From assembly GCF_000696575.1 (NCBI RefSeq), contig NZ_JMSQ01000039.1, positions 171,759-235,758 on the forward strand: a DNA stretch of 64,000 nucleotides, given 5' to 3'. Positions 39,220 to 48,507 of this stretch are shown here, piece by piece. Position numbers and translations under genes: made by a program. Origin of the DNA: Siccibacter colletis. Lineage in GTDB: Bacteria > Pseudomonadota > Gammaproteobacteria > Enterobacterales > Enterobacteriaceae. A model generated the notes under the pieces. The model had not been told where the DNA came from, did no database searches, and saw nothing but the letters and a program-made list of their open reading frames with translations. Positions within the stretch are counted from its first letter, which is position 1. Every line of letters begins with the position of its first letter.

Positions 39220-40743
39220 TTACCCCTGGCATGGCTCCCGGCCTGCGTTTTCTGTCTGCTGAGCGCTCGCCGGATGCAGGGAAACAATATCGTAGCGATA
39301 GCGATCTCCCTCGGTCACAAACGTCAGCCGATGGGTAATGCATTCCGGCGCATCTTCCGCATGATGCGAAACAAACAGCAGCTGGGTATGCCCCTCGCCG
39401 ATGACGACATCAATAAAGCGCCGCACCAGCTGGCGGTTGAGCGGGTCCAGCCCCTGCAGCGGTTCATCGAGGATCAGCAGCGTCGGATGCTTGACCAGCG
39501 CCCGCACAATCAGCGCCAGCCGTTGCTGCCCCCAGGAGAGGCTGTGGAACGGCGCATCGGCGAGCGCCTGGCTGAAGCCGAGAATATCCAGCCACGCCTG
39601 CGCCAGCTGGTGCTGACGATCGGAGACTGCCTGATAAATGCCAATGGAATCAAAGTAGCCGGATAAAATCACGTTGCGCGCGCTGGTGCTGACGCGATAG
39701 TCAAGGTGCAGACTGCTGCTGACGTAGCCGATATGCTTTTTGATGTCCCAGATGGTTTCACCGCTGCCGCGCCGCACGCCGAACAGCGTGAGATCGTTGC
39801 TGTAGCCCTGAGGATGATCGCCGGTAATCAGGCTCAGCAGCGTGGACTTCCCCGCGCCGTTCGGGCCGATAATCTGCCAGTGTTCACCGGGCTTTACCGT
39901 CCAGCTAAGGTTGTGCAGCACCGGCTGGTCGTTGTAAGAAACCACGCCGTTGCGCAGCACTACCGGTGCGGTACCCTCGGGCAGAGCAAGACGGGCCGGT
40001 GGCTCATCCGCTTCCGGCAGCGCCATGCCTGCCAGAGTTTCGCTGTGTGCCAGTTGGGCAACCAGTGCCTTCTCCAGCAGCGCTGGCTTTTCACCTGCCT
40101 CCACCAGCGTGCAATCGGCCAGCACCCCGGCAAAGTCGATAAAGTCAGGGATATCGTCGAAGCGGTTAAGCACCAGCACCAGGGTATAACCCTGCGCGTG
40201 AAGCGTTGCCAGCAGATCCGCCAGCTGGCGGCGGGATGCCACATCCAGGCCATCGAAGGGTTCATCAAATACCAGCAGATCCGGGGCATCCATCAGCGCC
40301 TGGCAGAGCAGCGTTTTGCGCGTCTCACCGGTGGAGAGATACTTGAAGCGGCGCTCAAGCAGGTGAGCAATGCCGAAGCGCGCGGCCAGATCCTGTAACC
40401 GCGCGTCATCCTGCACGTTCTGCTGAATAATCTCCCGCGCGGTGCGACCGGTATCGTCTTCATCGGGGCCAAGCAGATCGGTGTTATTGCGCTGCCACTC
40501 GTCGCTCACCAGCTGCTGAAGCTGCTCGAAGGAGAGGCGGGCGATACGGGTAAAGCCGCACTGGCGTTCACCTTTAAGCAGCGGTAACTCACCGGCAAGC
40601 GCCCGGGCGAGGGCGGATTTCCCGCTACCGTTCGCGCCAACAAACGCCCAGCTCTCCCCGGCAGTGAGGGTCAGCGCCTCAATGTGCAGGGTTTTGGTAT
40701 CGCTCAGGCGAAACGTGCCTTGCGAAATCTGCAATATAGTCAT
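39220..40743 (-). CDS. modF: double ABC ATPase ModF, molybdate-linked
   Basis: 507 residues from ATG 40743 (E. coli 490). Two ABC cassettes: Walker A GANGSGKSALA and GPNGAGKSTLL, signatures YLSTGETRK and SLSWGQQRLA, Walker B DLLVFDEPFDGLD and TLLILDEPLQGLD. No membrane domain. The C-terminus runs about 17 residues past the usual end (PASAQQTENAGREPCQG). Its role is unsettled; it lies 76 bases downstream of modE on the same strand and is thought to be cotranscribed with it. Confidence 0.94.
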   Translation of the reverse strand: MTILQISQGTFRLSDTKTLHIEALTLTAGESWAFVGANGSGKSALARALAGELPLLKGERQCGFTRIARLSFEQLQQLVSDEWQRNNTDLLGPDEDDTGRTAREIIQQNVQDDARLQDLAARFGIAHLLERRFKYLSTGETRKTLLCQALMDAPDLLVFDEPFDGLDVASRRQLADLLATLHAQGYTLVLVLNRFDDIPDFIDFAGVLADCTLVEAGEKPALLEKALVAQLAHSETLAGMALPEADEPPARLALPEGTAPVVLRNGVVSYNDQPVLHNLSWTVKPGEHWQIIGPNGAGKSTLLSLITGDHPQGYSNDLTLFGVRRGSGETIWDIKKHIGYVSSSLHLDYRVSTSARNVILSGYFDSIGIYQAVSDRQHQLAQAWLDILGFSQALADAPFHSLSWGQQRLALIVRALVKHPTLLILDEPLQGLDPLNRQLVRRFIDVVIGEGHTQLLFVSHHAEDAPECITHRLTFVTEGDRYRYDIVSLHPASAQQTENAGREPCQG

Positions 40744-40819
40744 GATGCATCCCGTTTTTTGCAGCAGAAGATGACAGGGATACGGTGCCGCGCCGCGCTT
40801 GTCAATGCGCAGCCGGGTT

Positions 40820-41611
40820 TTAGCAGAGTGTGGCGAGGATAACGCGATCGGCGTTAAAAAATGCGGTGATCTCAGCACCTTCTTCTGGTGCTACGGCGGC
40901 GAACTGCGCATCGGTAAGCGTGGCACACAGGGTTTGCCCATCAGGAAGCCGCACCAGGACTTCATGTACCGCCCCGGCGCTGTCGATCTGCGTTACGACG
41001 CCACGCAGCTGGTTATCCGCCTGCGCTGCCTGTTCTGGCTGCCGGGTCAGCGACACCCACGGGGCTTTGATCAGCACCAGTACCTCTTTACCCGGCTCCA
41101 GCCCGAGCCGCCCGGCGCTCTGCCCGGTGACCGCCGCGTGAATACGCGTGGCCCCGTCCGCCAGCAGCACGCTGACCTGCGGCTGGAGCGCATCATGGTC
41201 GCTGGCAACCACTGTGCCAAACCACTGATTGCGGGCGCTGGTCTGCAGGGAGAAGCGCGAAATGGCCGCCAGCAGGCTGTCGAGCGGCAGGGTGTCGTCG
41301 CTCAGGGCATCAAAGGCTTTCTGTTGGATCTGTGTCATCAGATCGTAGAGCTGGATCAGCCGTTCCCCGTAGCGCGTCAGCCGTGCGCCACCGCCGCCTT
41401 TGCCACCGGTTGCGCGCTCCACCAGGGTCTGCGCACTGAGCTGGTTCATCTCATGGATGGCATCCCACGCGCTCTTATAGCTGATGCCCGCAAGCTTCGC
41501 CCCCTGGCTGATTGAGCCGGTTTGCGCTATCTGTTTAAGGAGCGTAATTCGACGCGGATCGGCAAACAGCCGCTCCTGGAGTCTGAGGGTGAGGAGAATA
41601 TCAGCCTGCAT
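40820..41611 (-). CDS. modE: molybdate-responsive transcriptional regulator ModE
   Basis: 263 residues from ATG 41611 (MQADILLTLRLQ), the E. coli start; the longer frame to 41674 is rejected. An N-terminal winged helix-turn-helix (GSISQGAKLAGISYKSAWDAIHEMN, then VERATGGKGGGGARLTRYGERLI) is followed by two mop/TOBE molybdate-binding domains (TSARNQWFGTVV...; DNQLRGVVTQI...). Bound to molybdate it represses modABC. Divergent from acrZ and upstream of modABC, whose operator it recognises. Confidence 0.96.
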   Translation of the reverse strand: MQADILLTLRLQERLFADPRRITLLKQIAQTGSISQGAKLAGISYKSAWDAIHEMNQLSAQTLVERATGGKGGGGARLTRYGERLIQLYDLMTQIQQKAFDALSDDTLPLDSLLAAISRFSLQTSARNQWFGTVVASDHDALQPQVSVLLADGATRIHAAVTGQSAGRLGLEPGKEVLVLIKAPWVSLTRQPEQAAQADNQLRGVVTQIDSAGAVHEVLVRLPDGQTLCATLTDAQFAAVAPEEGAEITAFFNADRVILATLC

Positions 41612-41743
41612 CGCAAGGTCTCTGATCAAAAAACGCATTGTGACCCATAGCGGCGCGGGTGTGCAAACGGGCACCGCACAAAAGGGGAGTGCGTTTTTTA
41701 GCGACGACGCTAGAATAGACGTTCTTTTTTACTGGAGGCGACC

Positions 41744-41893
41744 ATGCTGGAATTATTGAAAAGTCTCGTATTTGCCGTGCTCATGGTGCCGGTAGTGATG
41801 GCCATCATTCTTGGCGCCATCTACGGTCTGGGTGAAATCTTCAACCTGTTCTCAGGCGTTGGTCACAAAGACAAGCCCAGAGAAACCCGCTGA
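41744..41893 (+). CDS. acrZ: AcrAB-TolC efflux accessory peptide AcrZ
   Basis: A 49-residue single-span membrane peptide, [19 protein letters not shown]..., ending [10 protein letters not shown], close to E. coli AcrZ (YbhT). It binds AcrB in the inner membrane and modulates drug export. GGAGG precedes the ATG. Divergent from modE; in E. coli it is induced by MarA/SoxS/Rob. A terminator follows within 15 bases. Confidence 0.95.
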   Translation: MLELLKSLVFAVLMVPVVMAIILGAIYGLGEIFNLFSGVGHKDKPRETR

Positions 41894-41907
41894 ATTCCCT
41901 CTCATAA

Positions 41908-41930
41908 CGCCCGGTCTGACCGGGCGTTTT
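41908..41930 (+). terminator. acrZ terminator
   Basis: CGCCCGGT-CTG-ACCGGGCG (41908-41926) followed by TTTT, 14 bases past the acrZ stop. Separates acrZ from modABC. Confidence 0.9.
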
Positions 41931-41984
41931 GCTCTCAAGCTCCCGCGTTTTTTGCCGATAAATCTGTGAAACAGGCAGAATAGC

Positions 41985-42008
41985 CGCTATATTATCGCGT
42001 ATATAACG
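41985..42008. promoter_or_regulatory. ModE operator of modABC
   Basis: Inverted arms CGCTATAT (41985-41992) and ATATAACG (42001-42008) around TATCGCGT, the layout of the E. coli ModE site CGTTATAT-N8-...ATAACG. 22 bases before the modA start, so it overlaps the promoter and represses when molybdate is sufficient. Confidence 0.82.
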
Positions 42009-42030
42009 AAGCGATAAGATGAGGTAAATC

Positions 42031-42804
42031 ATGGCGACATCATGGGTTCGACTGGCCGCTGGCGCAGCGCTTTCACTGGCAGTGGTGCATTCTGCGCAGG
42101 CCGCAGAGAAGATCACCGTTTTCGCAGCGGCGTCACTGACCAACGCGCTGCAGGAGATCAGCGCCGGTTACACCAAAGAGAAATATGTGCAGGTGGTAGC
42201 CTCCTACGCCTCCTCCTCAACCCTGGCGCGTCAGATTGAAGCGGGCGCTCCGGCCGATATTTTCATCTCCGCCGATCAGAAGTGGATGGATTACGCCGCC
42301 GACAAGCAGGCGGTGGATAAACCGACGCGCATTACCCTGCTGACCAACAGCCTGGTGGTGGTAGCACCGAAAGCCTCAAGCCAGAAGCCTTTCACCATCA
42401 GCGATAAAACCGACTGGAAAGCGCTGCTCAACGGTGGCCGTCTGGCGGTGGGCGATCCGGCACACGTACCGGCAGGCATCTATGCCAAAGAAGCGCTGCA
42501 AAAGCTGGGTGCCTGGGAGAGCGTCAGCCCGCAGTTAGCCCCGGCGGATGACGTTCGCGGCGCACTGGCGCTGGTGGAGCGCAACGAAGCGCCGTTCGGT
42601 ATCGTGTACGGCTCAGACGTTATCGCCAGTAAAGAGGTGAAAGTGGTGGCGACCTTCCCGGAAAGCTCGCACAAAAAAGTGGAATACCCGATGGCGATCG
42701 TCGCCGACCACAACAGCGCGGCGGTCAAAGCCTTCTATGATTATCTGAAAGGCCCGCAGGCCGCGGCGATATTTACACGTTACGGATTTACCACGGCAAA
42801 ATGA
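42031..42804 (+). CDS. modA: molybdate-binding periplasmic protein ModA
   Basis: 257 residues, the E. coli length. A signal peptide ends at HSAQA. The type II periplasmic binding fold begins KITVFAAASLTNALQEI (ligand-binding Ser and Ala), then SSTLARQIEAGAPADIFISADQKWMDYA and GDPAHVPAGIYAKEAL. It delivers molybdate or tungstate to ModBC. Its TGA overlaps the modB ATG. Confidence 0.97.
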   Translation: MATSWVRLAAGAALSLAVVHSAQAAEKITVFAAASLTNALQEISAGYTKEKYVQVVASYASSSTLARQIEAGAPADIFISADQKWMDYAADKQAVDKPTRITLLTNSLVVVAPKASSQKPFTISDKTDWKALLNGGRLAVGDPAHVPAGIYAKEALQKLGAWESVSPQLAPADDVRGALALVERNEAPFGIVYGSDVIASKEVKVVATFPESSHKKVEYPMAIVADHNSAAVKAFYDYLKGPQAAAIFTRYGFTTAK

Positions 42805-43493
42805 TCCTGAGTGAACCTGAATGGCAGGCGGTGCTTCTCAGCCTGAAAGTCTCTACGCTGGCAGTGCTGGTGAGCCTGCCTTTTGGGGTGCTTGTCGCCT
42901 GGATTCTGGTGCGCTGCACCTTTCCGGGCAAAGCATTGCTCGACAGCCTGATCCACCTGCCGCTGGTGCTGCCGCCGGTGGTGGTGGGCTACCTGCTGCT
43001 GGTGGCGATGGGCCGCAACGGGTTTATCGGCAAATACCTGCACGACTGGTTTGGGCTGACCTTTGCCTTCAGCTGGCGCGGCGCGGTGCTGGCGGCCTGC
43101 GTGATGTCTTTCCCGCTGATGGTGCGGGCTATTCGCCTCGCGCTTGAAGCCGTCGATCTGCGGCTGGAGCAGGCGGCGCGCACCCTCGGCGCCGGGCGCT
43201 GGCGAGTGTTCGCCACCATCACGCTGCCGCTGATGCTGCCCGGCATTATCGCCGGCACCGTGCTGGCGTTTGCCCGCTCGCTGGGCGAGTTTGGCGCGAC
43301 CATTACCTTCGTCTCGAACATCCCCGGCGAAACCCGCACCCTGCCGTCGGCGATGTATACCCTGATCCAGACCCCCGGTGGCGAAAGCGCCGCCGCGCGC
43401 CTGTGCGTGATTGCCATTGTGCTGGCGCTGGTGTCGCTGATGGTCGCCGAATGGCTGGCCGGCATCAGCCGTAAGCGGCTGGGGAGTGCCTGA
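42801..43493 (+). CDS. modB: molybdate ABC transporter permease ModB
   Basis: 230 residues (E. coli 229), about five transmembrane helices. The EAA-type coupling motif is in [22 protein letters not shown], followed by [26 protein letters not shown]. Translation is coupled at both ends by ATGA-type overlaps with modA and modC. Confidence 0.97.
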   Translation: MILSEPEWQAVLLSLKVSTLAVLVSLPFGVLVAWILVRCTFPGKALLDSLIHLPLVLPPVVVGYLLLVAMGRNGFIGKYLHDWFGLTFAFSWRGAVLAACVMSFPLMVRAIRLALEAVDLRLEQAARTLGAGRWRVFATITLPLMLPGIIAGTVLAFARSLGEFGATITFVSNIPGETRTLPSAMYTLIQTPGGESAAARLCVIAIVLALVSLMVAEWLAGISRKRLGSA

Positions 43494-44551
43494 TGCTGGA
43501 GCTTGATTTCACCCAGACGCTGGGCAGCCACAGGTTGCAGGTCCAGCAGACGCTGCCCACCACCGGCATCACCGCCATCTTCGGCGTATCCGGGGCGGGG
43601 AAAACCTCACTGATCAACGCCATCAGCGGCCTGACCCGGCCTGAGCAGGGGCGCATCGTGCTCAATCAGCGCGTGCTCAGCGACACCGCGCAGCAGGTGT
43701 TTCTCCCACCTGAGAAACGCCGCGTCGGCTACATCTTCCAGGATTCGCGCCTGTTCCCGCATTACCGGGTGGCGGGCAATCTGAAATACGGCATGGCGAA
43801 AAGCATGGCCGGACAATTCGACAAGCTGGTGGCGCTGCTCGGGATTGAAAAGCTGCTGGACCGTCTGCCCGGCTCGCTGTCGGGTGGGGAGAAGCAGCGG
43901 GTGGCGATTGGCCGCGCAATCCTCACCGCGCCGGAACTACTGCTACTCGACGAGCCGCTGGCCTCGCTCGACCTGCCGCGCAAGCGCGAGCTGCTCCCCT
44001 GGCTGCAACGCCTGGCGCGGGAATTTTCGGTGCCGATGCTGTATGTCAGTCACTCGCTGGATGAGATCCAGCAGCTGGCGGATAACGTGCTGGTGCTGGA
44101 GAACGGTGCGGTAAAAGCTTTTGGTCCGCTGGAAAGCGTGTGGGGCAGCCGGGTGATGCACCCGTGGCTGCCGCCGGAGCAGCAGAGTAGCGTGCTGAAA
44201 GTGTCGGTGCTGGAGCACCATCCGCATTACGCCATGACGGCGCTGGCGATTGGCGATCAGCACGTCTGGGTCAACCGCCTCGACCAGCCGCTGCAGGCGT
44301 CGCTGCGCATCCGCATTCAGGCGTCGGACGTCTCGCTGGTGCTGCAACCTCCGCAGTACAGCAGCATTCGTAATCTGCTGCGCGCCCAGGTGAAGCAGTG
44401 CTATGACGATAACGGCCAGGTGGAAGTCGAACTGGACGTGGCGGGGCGCACGCTGTGGGCGCGCATCAGCCCCTGGGCGCGGGACGAGCTGGCCATCAAA
44501 CCCGGGCTGTGGCTCTATGCCCAGGTGAAAAGCGTCTCGATTACCGCCTGA
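43493..44551 (+). CDS. modC: molybdate ABC transporter ATP-binding protein ModC
   Basis: 352 residues, the E. coli length. Walker [13 protein letters not shown]-loop [12 protein letters not shown], signature [14 protein letters not shown], Walker [13 protein letters not shown] and H-loop YVSHSLDEI form the ATPase. The C-terminal ~65 residues ([27 protein letters not shown]...) form a mop/TOBE domain that binds molybdate for feedback inhibition. It ends directly against the convergent ybhA stop. Confidence 0.98.
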   Translation: MLELDFTQTLGSHRLQVQQTLPTTGITAIFGVSGAGKTSLINAISGLTRPEQGRIVLNQRVLSDTAQQVFLPPEKRRVGYIFQDSRLFPHYRVAGNLKYGMAKSMAGQFDKLVALLGIEKLLDRLPGSLSGGEKQRVAIGRAILTAPELLLLDEPLASLDLPRKRELLPWLQRLAREFSVPMLYVSHSLDEIQQLADNVLVLENGAVKAFGPLESVWGSRVMHPWLPPEQQSSVLKVSVLEHHPHYAMTALAIGDQHVWVNRLDQPLQASLRIRIQASDVSLVLQPPQYSSIRNLLRAQVKQCYDDNGQVEVELDVAGRTLWARISPWARDELAIKPGLWLYAQVKSVSITA

Positions 44552-45370
44552 TTACAGCACGTACTGATAGAGCGCGTCGGCGATGCTGGTGCCGGTATTA
44601 TCCCCGATCACCCGGTCGGCGCGCGCTTTGATGGCGTCATCGGCATTGCCCATCGCGATGCCGAGGCCTGCCGGCTCAAGCATGCTGAGGTCGTTGTAGT
44701 TGTCGCCGAACGCCACCACGTTTTCCATACTCAGCCCCTGGGATGCTACCCATTCAGCGAGGCGTTTACCCTTGCTGTTGCCTTTCTGCGCCACGTCCAC
44801 CTGATCGTGCCATGACCATTCACAGGCCAGCCCCAGCGTCTGCTCCACTTCCGTGGCGAAGGCGTTGAGCTTCAGGGTATCAATATCCGTCAGCGCAAAT
44901 TTCCAGATCGCCTCCACCTCCTGCGCCGCCTCTTTCAGGGAAGGCACCTGGGTAAACACCGGGCGTTGATTTTCCGGCAGGCGCTGGGCCCAGTTCTGGG
45001 TACGCAGCACGTGGCCGGTGGCGGTTTCGTACATCATCGCGTCATCAACGTACATCAGCCCGTGAATGTGATGGGTGTGCAGCATGTCGGTGAGGGCAAT
45101 GGCCTGCTCCGGGCGCAGCGGGTCGGCTGAAATGACCTTTTTTGCATGATAATCATACAAATAAGTGCCATTGCAGCAAATTGCAGGTGTATCCAGTTCC
45201 AGTGCCTGATAAAAAGGATGGATGGCCACGTGATGGCGACCGGTAACGATCACCAGTTTGAAACCGGCCTCGCGCGCACGACGCAGCGCCTCCAGTGATT
45301 CCGGCAGGATGGTTTTCTGCGGCGTCAGCAGCGTGCCGTCTAAATCGAGTGCGATTACGCGAAAGGTCAT
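44552..45370 (-). CDS. ybhA: HAD-family pyridoxal phosphate / sugar phosphatase YbhA
   Basis: 272 residues, the E. coli length. Cof-type HAD hydrolase: motif I ALDLDGTLLTP (nucleophile Asp), motif II VIVTGRHH, motif III Lys in GNSKGKRLAEWV, motif IV FGDNYNDLSMLEPAG. The cap domain is type IIB. In E. coli it dephosphorylates pyridoxal phosphate and some sugar phosphates. Divergent from pgl across 140 bases. Confidence 0.95.
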   Translation of the reverse strand: MTFRVIALDLDGTLLTPQKTILPESLEALRRAREAGFKLVIVTGRHHVAIHPFYQALELDTPAICCNGTYLYDYHAKKVISADPLRPEQAIALTDMLHTHHIHGLMYVDDAMMYETATGHVLRTQNWAQRLPENQRPVFTQVPSLKEAAQEVEAIWKFALTDIDTLKLNAFATEVEQTLGLACEWSWHDQVDVAQKGNSKGKRLAEWVASQGLSMENVVAFGDNYNDLSMLEPAGLGIAMGNADDAIKARADRVIGDNTGTSIADALYQYVL

Positions 45371-45510
45371 TCGTCAGTCCAGATTGTTGCATCATAAAGT
45401 TTGCGCAGCAGGATACACCGTGATGCTGTCCCGGCAAAACCCGGAGCGCACCGACAGATAAATACGCTACCCTTGTGGCTACGTTCACCGTTTTCAGGAA
45501 AGGAGCATTC

Positions 45511-46506
45511 ATGAAACAAACCGTTTATACCGCCAGTCCCGAGAGCCAGCAGATCCACGTCTGGCGTCTTGACGAGCAGGGCGACCTGACGCTGTTGCAG
45601 GTCGTTGACGTACCCGGCCAGGTGCAGCCGATGGTGGTCAGCCCGGATAAGCGCTTCCTCTACGTTGGCGTACGCCCGGAGTTTCGTGTTATCGCTTACC
45701 GCATCTCTCCGGAAGACGGCATTCTCGCCGAAGCGGGTCACAGCGCGCTGCCGGGCAGCCCGACGCATATCTCTACCGACCACAGCGGGAAATTCCTGTT
45801 CTGCGGCTCCTATAACGCGGGCTGCGTCAGCGTCACGCGCCTGAATGACGGCCTGCCGGGGGAAATTGTTGATGTGGTTGAAGGCCTCGAAGGCTGCCAC
45901 TCAGCGAACATCTCGCCGGACAACCGCACCCTGTGGGTGCCGGCGCTGAAGCAGGATCGCATCTGTCTGTTCACCCTCGGCGAGGATGGCAAACTGGCAC
46001 CGCAGACGCCGCCGGAAGTCGCCACCGTGGAGGGCGCAGGCCCGCGCCATATGGCGTTCCATCCAAATCAGAAATTCGCCTACTGCGTTAACGAGCTGAA
46101 CGGCTCGGTCGACGTCTGGCAGCTCAGCAACGCCCACGGCAACGTCGAATGTATTCAGACGCTGGATATTATGCCGCCGGACTTTACCGACACCCGCTGG
46201 GCCGCAGACATTCACATCACCCCGGATGGTCGCCATCTGTATACCTGCGACCGCACCGCCAGCATTCTGACGGTGTTCAGCATCTCCGAAGACGGCAGCG
46301 TGCTGGCGCTGGAGGGCTTCCAGCCCACTGAAACCCAGCCGCGCGGCTTCAATATTGATAACAGCGGAAAATACGTGATCGCTGCCGGGCAGAAATCACA
46401 CCATATCGCGGTGTACGCTATCGACGGTGCGCAGGGGCTGCTGAGCGAAAAAGGGCGTTATGCCGTAGGCCAGGGGCCGATGTGGGTGGTCATCAACGCG
46501 CAGTAA
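45511..46506 (+). CDS. pgl: 6-phosphogluconolactonase
   Basis: 331 residues from ATG 45511, with GGAAAGGAG upstream; the longer frame to 45475 is rejected. A seven-bladed beta-propeller lactonase built of repeated PDKRFLYVG / [10 protein letters not shown] / PDNRTLWVP / [11 protein letters not shown] units. It hydrolyses 6-phosphogluconolactone in the oxidative pentose phosphate pathway. In E. coli ybhD and ybhHIJ separate it from ybhC; here ybhC follows directly, convergent. Confidence 0.96.
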   Translation: MKQTVYTASPESQQIHVWRLDEQGDLTLLQVVDVPGQVQPMVVSPDKRFLYVGVRPEFRVIAYRISPEDGILAEAGHSALPGSPTHISTDHSGKFLFCGSYNAGCVSVTRLNDGLPGEIVDVVEGLEGCHSANISPDNRTLWVPALKQDRICLFTLGEDGKLAPQTPPEVATVEGAGPRHMAFHPNQKFAYCVNELNGSVDVWQLSNAHGNVECIQTLDIMPPDFTDTRWAADIHITPDGRHLYTCDRTASILTVFSISEDGSVLALEGFQPTETQPRGFNIDNSGKYVIAAGQKSHHIAVYAIDGAQGLLSEKGRYAVGQGPMWVVINAQ

Positions 46507-46537
46507 TGCGCACCACTTTCTGAGCAGCAGAGCTAAT

Positions 46538-46572
46538 AAAAAAGGGCGTATCCGCAGATACGCCCTTTTTTT
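46538..46572. terminator. bidirectional terminator between pgl and ybhC
   Basis: GGGCGTATC-CGCA-GATACGCCC (46544-46565), flanked by six A on the left and seven T on the right. A strong terminator for both convergent genes. Confidence 0.95.
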
Positions 46573-46585
46573 GTGCCGGGAACCG

Positions 46586-47896
46586 TTACTGCTTCGGCTC
46601 GGTGACAACGGCGCTGCCCACGCCGCGGTTGTTGAACTCCCACATGCGGTTAGCATTCGCGTCGTTCAGGTCGCGGGTGATGTTGCCTTTGTCATCCTGA
46701 GTGCCGACGTTGCCGGTAAACGGACGCTTCGAGCTGGCGGCATCGCCCCAGGGTTTCGCGGTGTTAAAGCCTTCGTTGATGACGCTGTCGCGGATCACCA
46801 CCTGGCCGTTAGCGGTCTGGCCCGGCGCGTAGCCGTTTTCACCCGCTTCCAGATCCCAGGCGCGGCCCAGCTGGGCAACGTTATCGCCCGCGGCGGTGAA
46901 GCGGCTGTTGGTGGCGAGGAAACCGTAATAGATGTTGGCCTGGGTGGCCGGGGCAAACACGTAGCCTTCCTGCTGGGTACGGCTGTTCACCAGGTGGAAC
47001 TCGGTGTTATCAAACACCACCGCGCCGCGACCGGCTACCACGTCCACATCGCCTTCAATATAGCTGTTGGTGACCAGGGTACGGGTCTGGCGATTGGTTA
47101 CGAAGCGGTTCTGCACGTCGCTGTTGGTCACCAGGAAGGTGTTCTGACGACCCAGAATGTTGACCTTGTCGATCTGCACTTTATCGCCGTCGCTGCGCAG
47201 CGCCACCGCCTGGTGGTTACCTGCATCGACGCTGTCGCCGAGGTTGTTTTCGATGGTCAGGTTCTGCAGCTGCAGACCGCTGTTCTGCGACCAGACTACC
47301 GCTGAGCACATCACGCCGACGGTGGCGTTGCGGCTGTTCTGGCAGTTATCGAACATATACCAGGCCGGTTTGCCAGGCATGTACTTACCGGACGGATTCA
47401 CGGTACGACGCCAGGTGTTGCGGTCCATTTCGGAGTCCAGCGCGAGGCCGATCTTCACATCCAGCGGTTTGTCGCCGAGGCCATACAGCGTGATGCTGCC
47501 CGGAGCTGCCGGAACATAGACCGTACCCTGATATTCACCGGGCTGAACGGCAATATAGACGCGCTGGCTGGAGCGCTGGGCAATGGCGGCATCAACTGCA
47601 GCCTGAATGGTGGTGTGGGTTACGCCGCTCTGACCCGCCGGGCCGACCACAAAGTCAGGCTGCGCAGGCAGACGAATGGCATAAGGGGACCACGGGGCCG
47701 CATTCGGATTGGTAGAGGCAAAGTAGCGGGCGGCGGTGAAGTTCTGCGCTTCGTCAGCGGTTAATACCGGACGTGACGCGGTGCCAGGGGCGTGCTGTTC
47801 GGACGGACGTTGGTCCGCCGGCATTGAGCTGCACGCGGTCAGTGTCACGCCGACAGCAAGCATCAGCGCCAGACGGGATACCGGAAATATGTTCAA
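46586..47896 (-). CDS. ybhC: outer-membrane lipoprotein YbhC, pectinesterase-fold acyl-CoA thioesterase
   Basis: 436 residues (E. coli 427). Lipobox LTACSS with Cys22. The body is a right-handed beta-helix of the carbohydrate esterase 8 type (TIQAAVDAAIAQRSSQRVYIAVQPGEYQGTVYVP; VDVVAGRGAVVFDNTEFH). The E. coli protein lacks pectinesterase activity and is reported to have thioesterase activity, so the physiological substrate is uncertain. It is convergent with pgl. Confidence 0.92.
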   Translation of the reverse strand: MNIFPVSRLALMLAVGVTLTACSSMPADQRPSEQHAPGTASRPVLTADEAQNFTAARYFASTNPNAAPWSPYAIRLPAQPDFVVGPAGQSGVTHTTIQAAVDAAIAQRSSQRVYIAVQPGEYQGTVYVPAAPGSITLYGLGDKPLDVKIGLALDSEMDRNTWRRTVNPSGKYMPGKPAWYMFDNCQNSRNATVGVMCSAVVWSQNSGLQLQNLTIENNLGDSVDAGNHQAVALRSDGDKVQIDKVNILGRQNTFLVTNSDVQNRFVTNRQTRTLVTNSYIEGDVDVVAGRGAVVFDNTEFHLVNSRTQQEGYVFAPATQANIYYGFLATNSRFTAAGDNVAQLGRAWDLEAGENGYAPGQTANGQVVIRDSVINEGFNTAKPWGDAASSKRPFTGNVGTQDDKGNITRDLNDANANRMWEFNNRGVGSAVVTEPKQ

Positions 47897-48015
47897 GGGT
47901 GGCTCCAGCTATGCAAGTTAAAAAGAGGTACCTGAGAAACCAGCCTTTTTATACTAAGTTGAGCCAAACGGGAAGCCGATTTGTACAAACCGGCTTCCAT
48001 AAGTAACAAAATATC

Positions 48016-48492
48016 TCAGATCCACAGCGCGGTCAGCGTGGCGCTCGCCAGGGCGTGGAAATGAACGTTAAACCCAACCATCGCGCCGCTGGCATTTTCA
48101 TCGACGTCGAGGCGCTCCACGTCCAGCGCGTGCAGGGTGAAAATGTAGCGGTGGGTTTCCCCTTTCGGCGGTGCAGCCCCGCCGTAGCCCGCATAACCAA
48201 AGTCGGTGCGGGTCTGAATCGCGCCCTCGGGCAGCGCTACCAGATCGGACCCCGACCCCTGCGGCAGCACCCGGGTATCCGCCGGAATATTGGCGACCAC
48301 CCAGTGCCACCAGCCGGAGCCGGTAGGCGCGTCAGGATCGTAGCAGGTGACGACAAAGCTTTTAGTCCCCGGCGGCACTTCATCCCAGGCGAGATGGGGC
48401 GAGATATTGTCGCCCTCGTAACCCATACCGTTAAAGACGTGGCGAGCGGGGAGCTTGTCCCCGTCGCTAAAATCATTACTGATTAACTTCAT
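48016..48492 (-). CDS. ybhB: YbhB, PEBP/RKIP-family protein
   Basis: 158 residues, the E. coli length. Phosphatidylethanolamine-binding-protein fold: SPHLAWDEVPPGTKSFVVTCYDPDAPTGSGWWHWVVANIP carries the conserved DPDAP anion-binding motif and GGAAPPKGETHRYIFTLHAL follows. No signal peptide. Molecular function unknown; a kinase-inhibitor name has been used by analogy with eukaryotic RKIP. It lies 15 bases downstream of the DJ-1-like gene, likely in one operon. Confidence 0.93.
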   Translation of the reverse strand: MKLISNDFSDGDKLPARHVFNGMGYEGDNISPHLAWDEVPPGTKSFVVTCYDPDAPTGSGWWHWVVANIPADTRVLPQGSGSDLVALPEGAIQTRTDFGYAGYGGAAPPKGETHRYIFTLHALDVERLDVDENASGAMVGFNVHFHALASATLTALWI

Positions 48493-48507
48493 TGCAGCTC
48501 CTGCACA

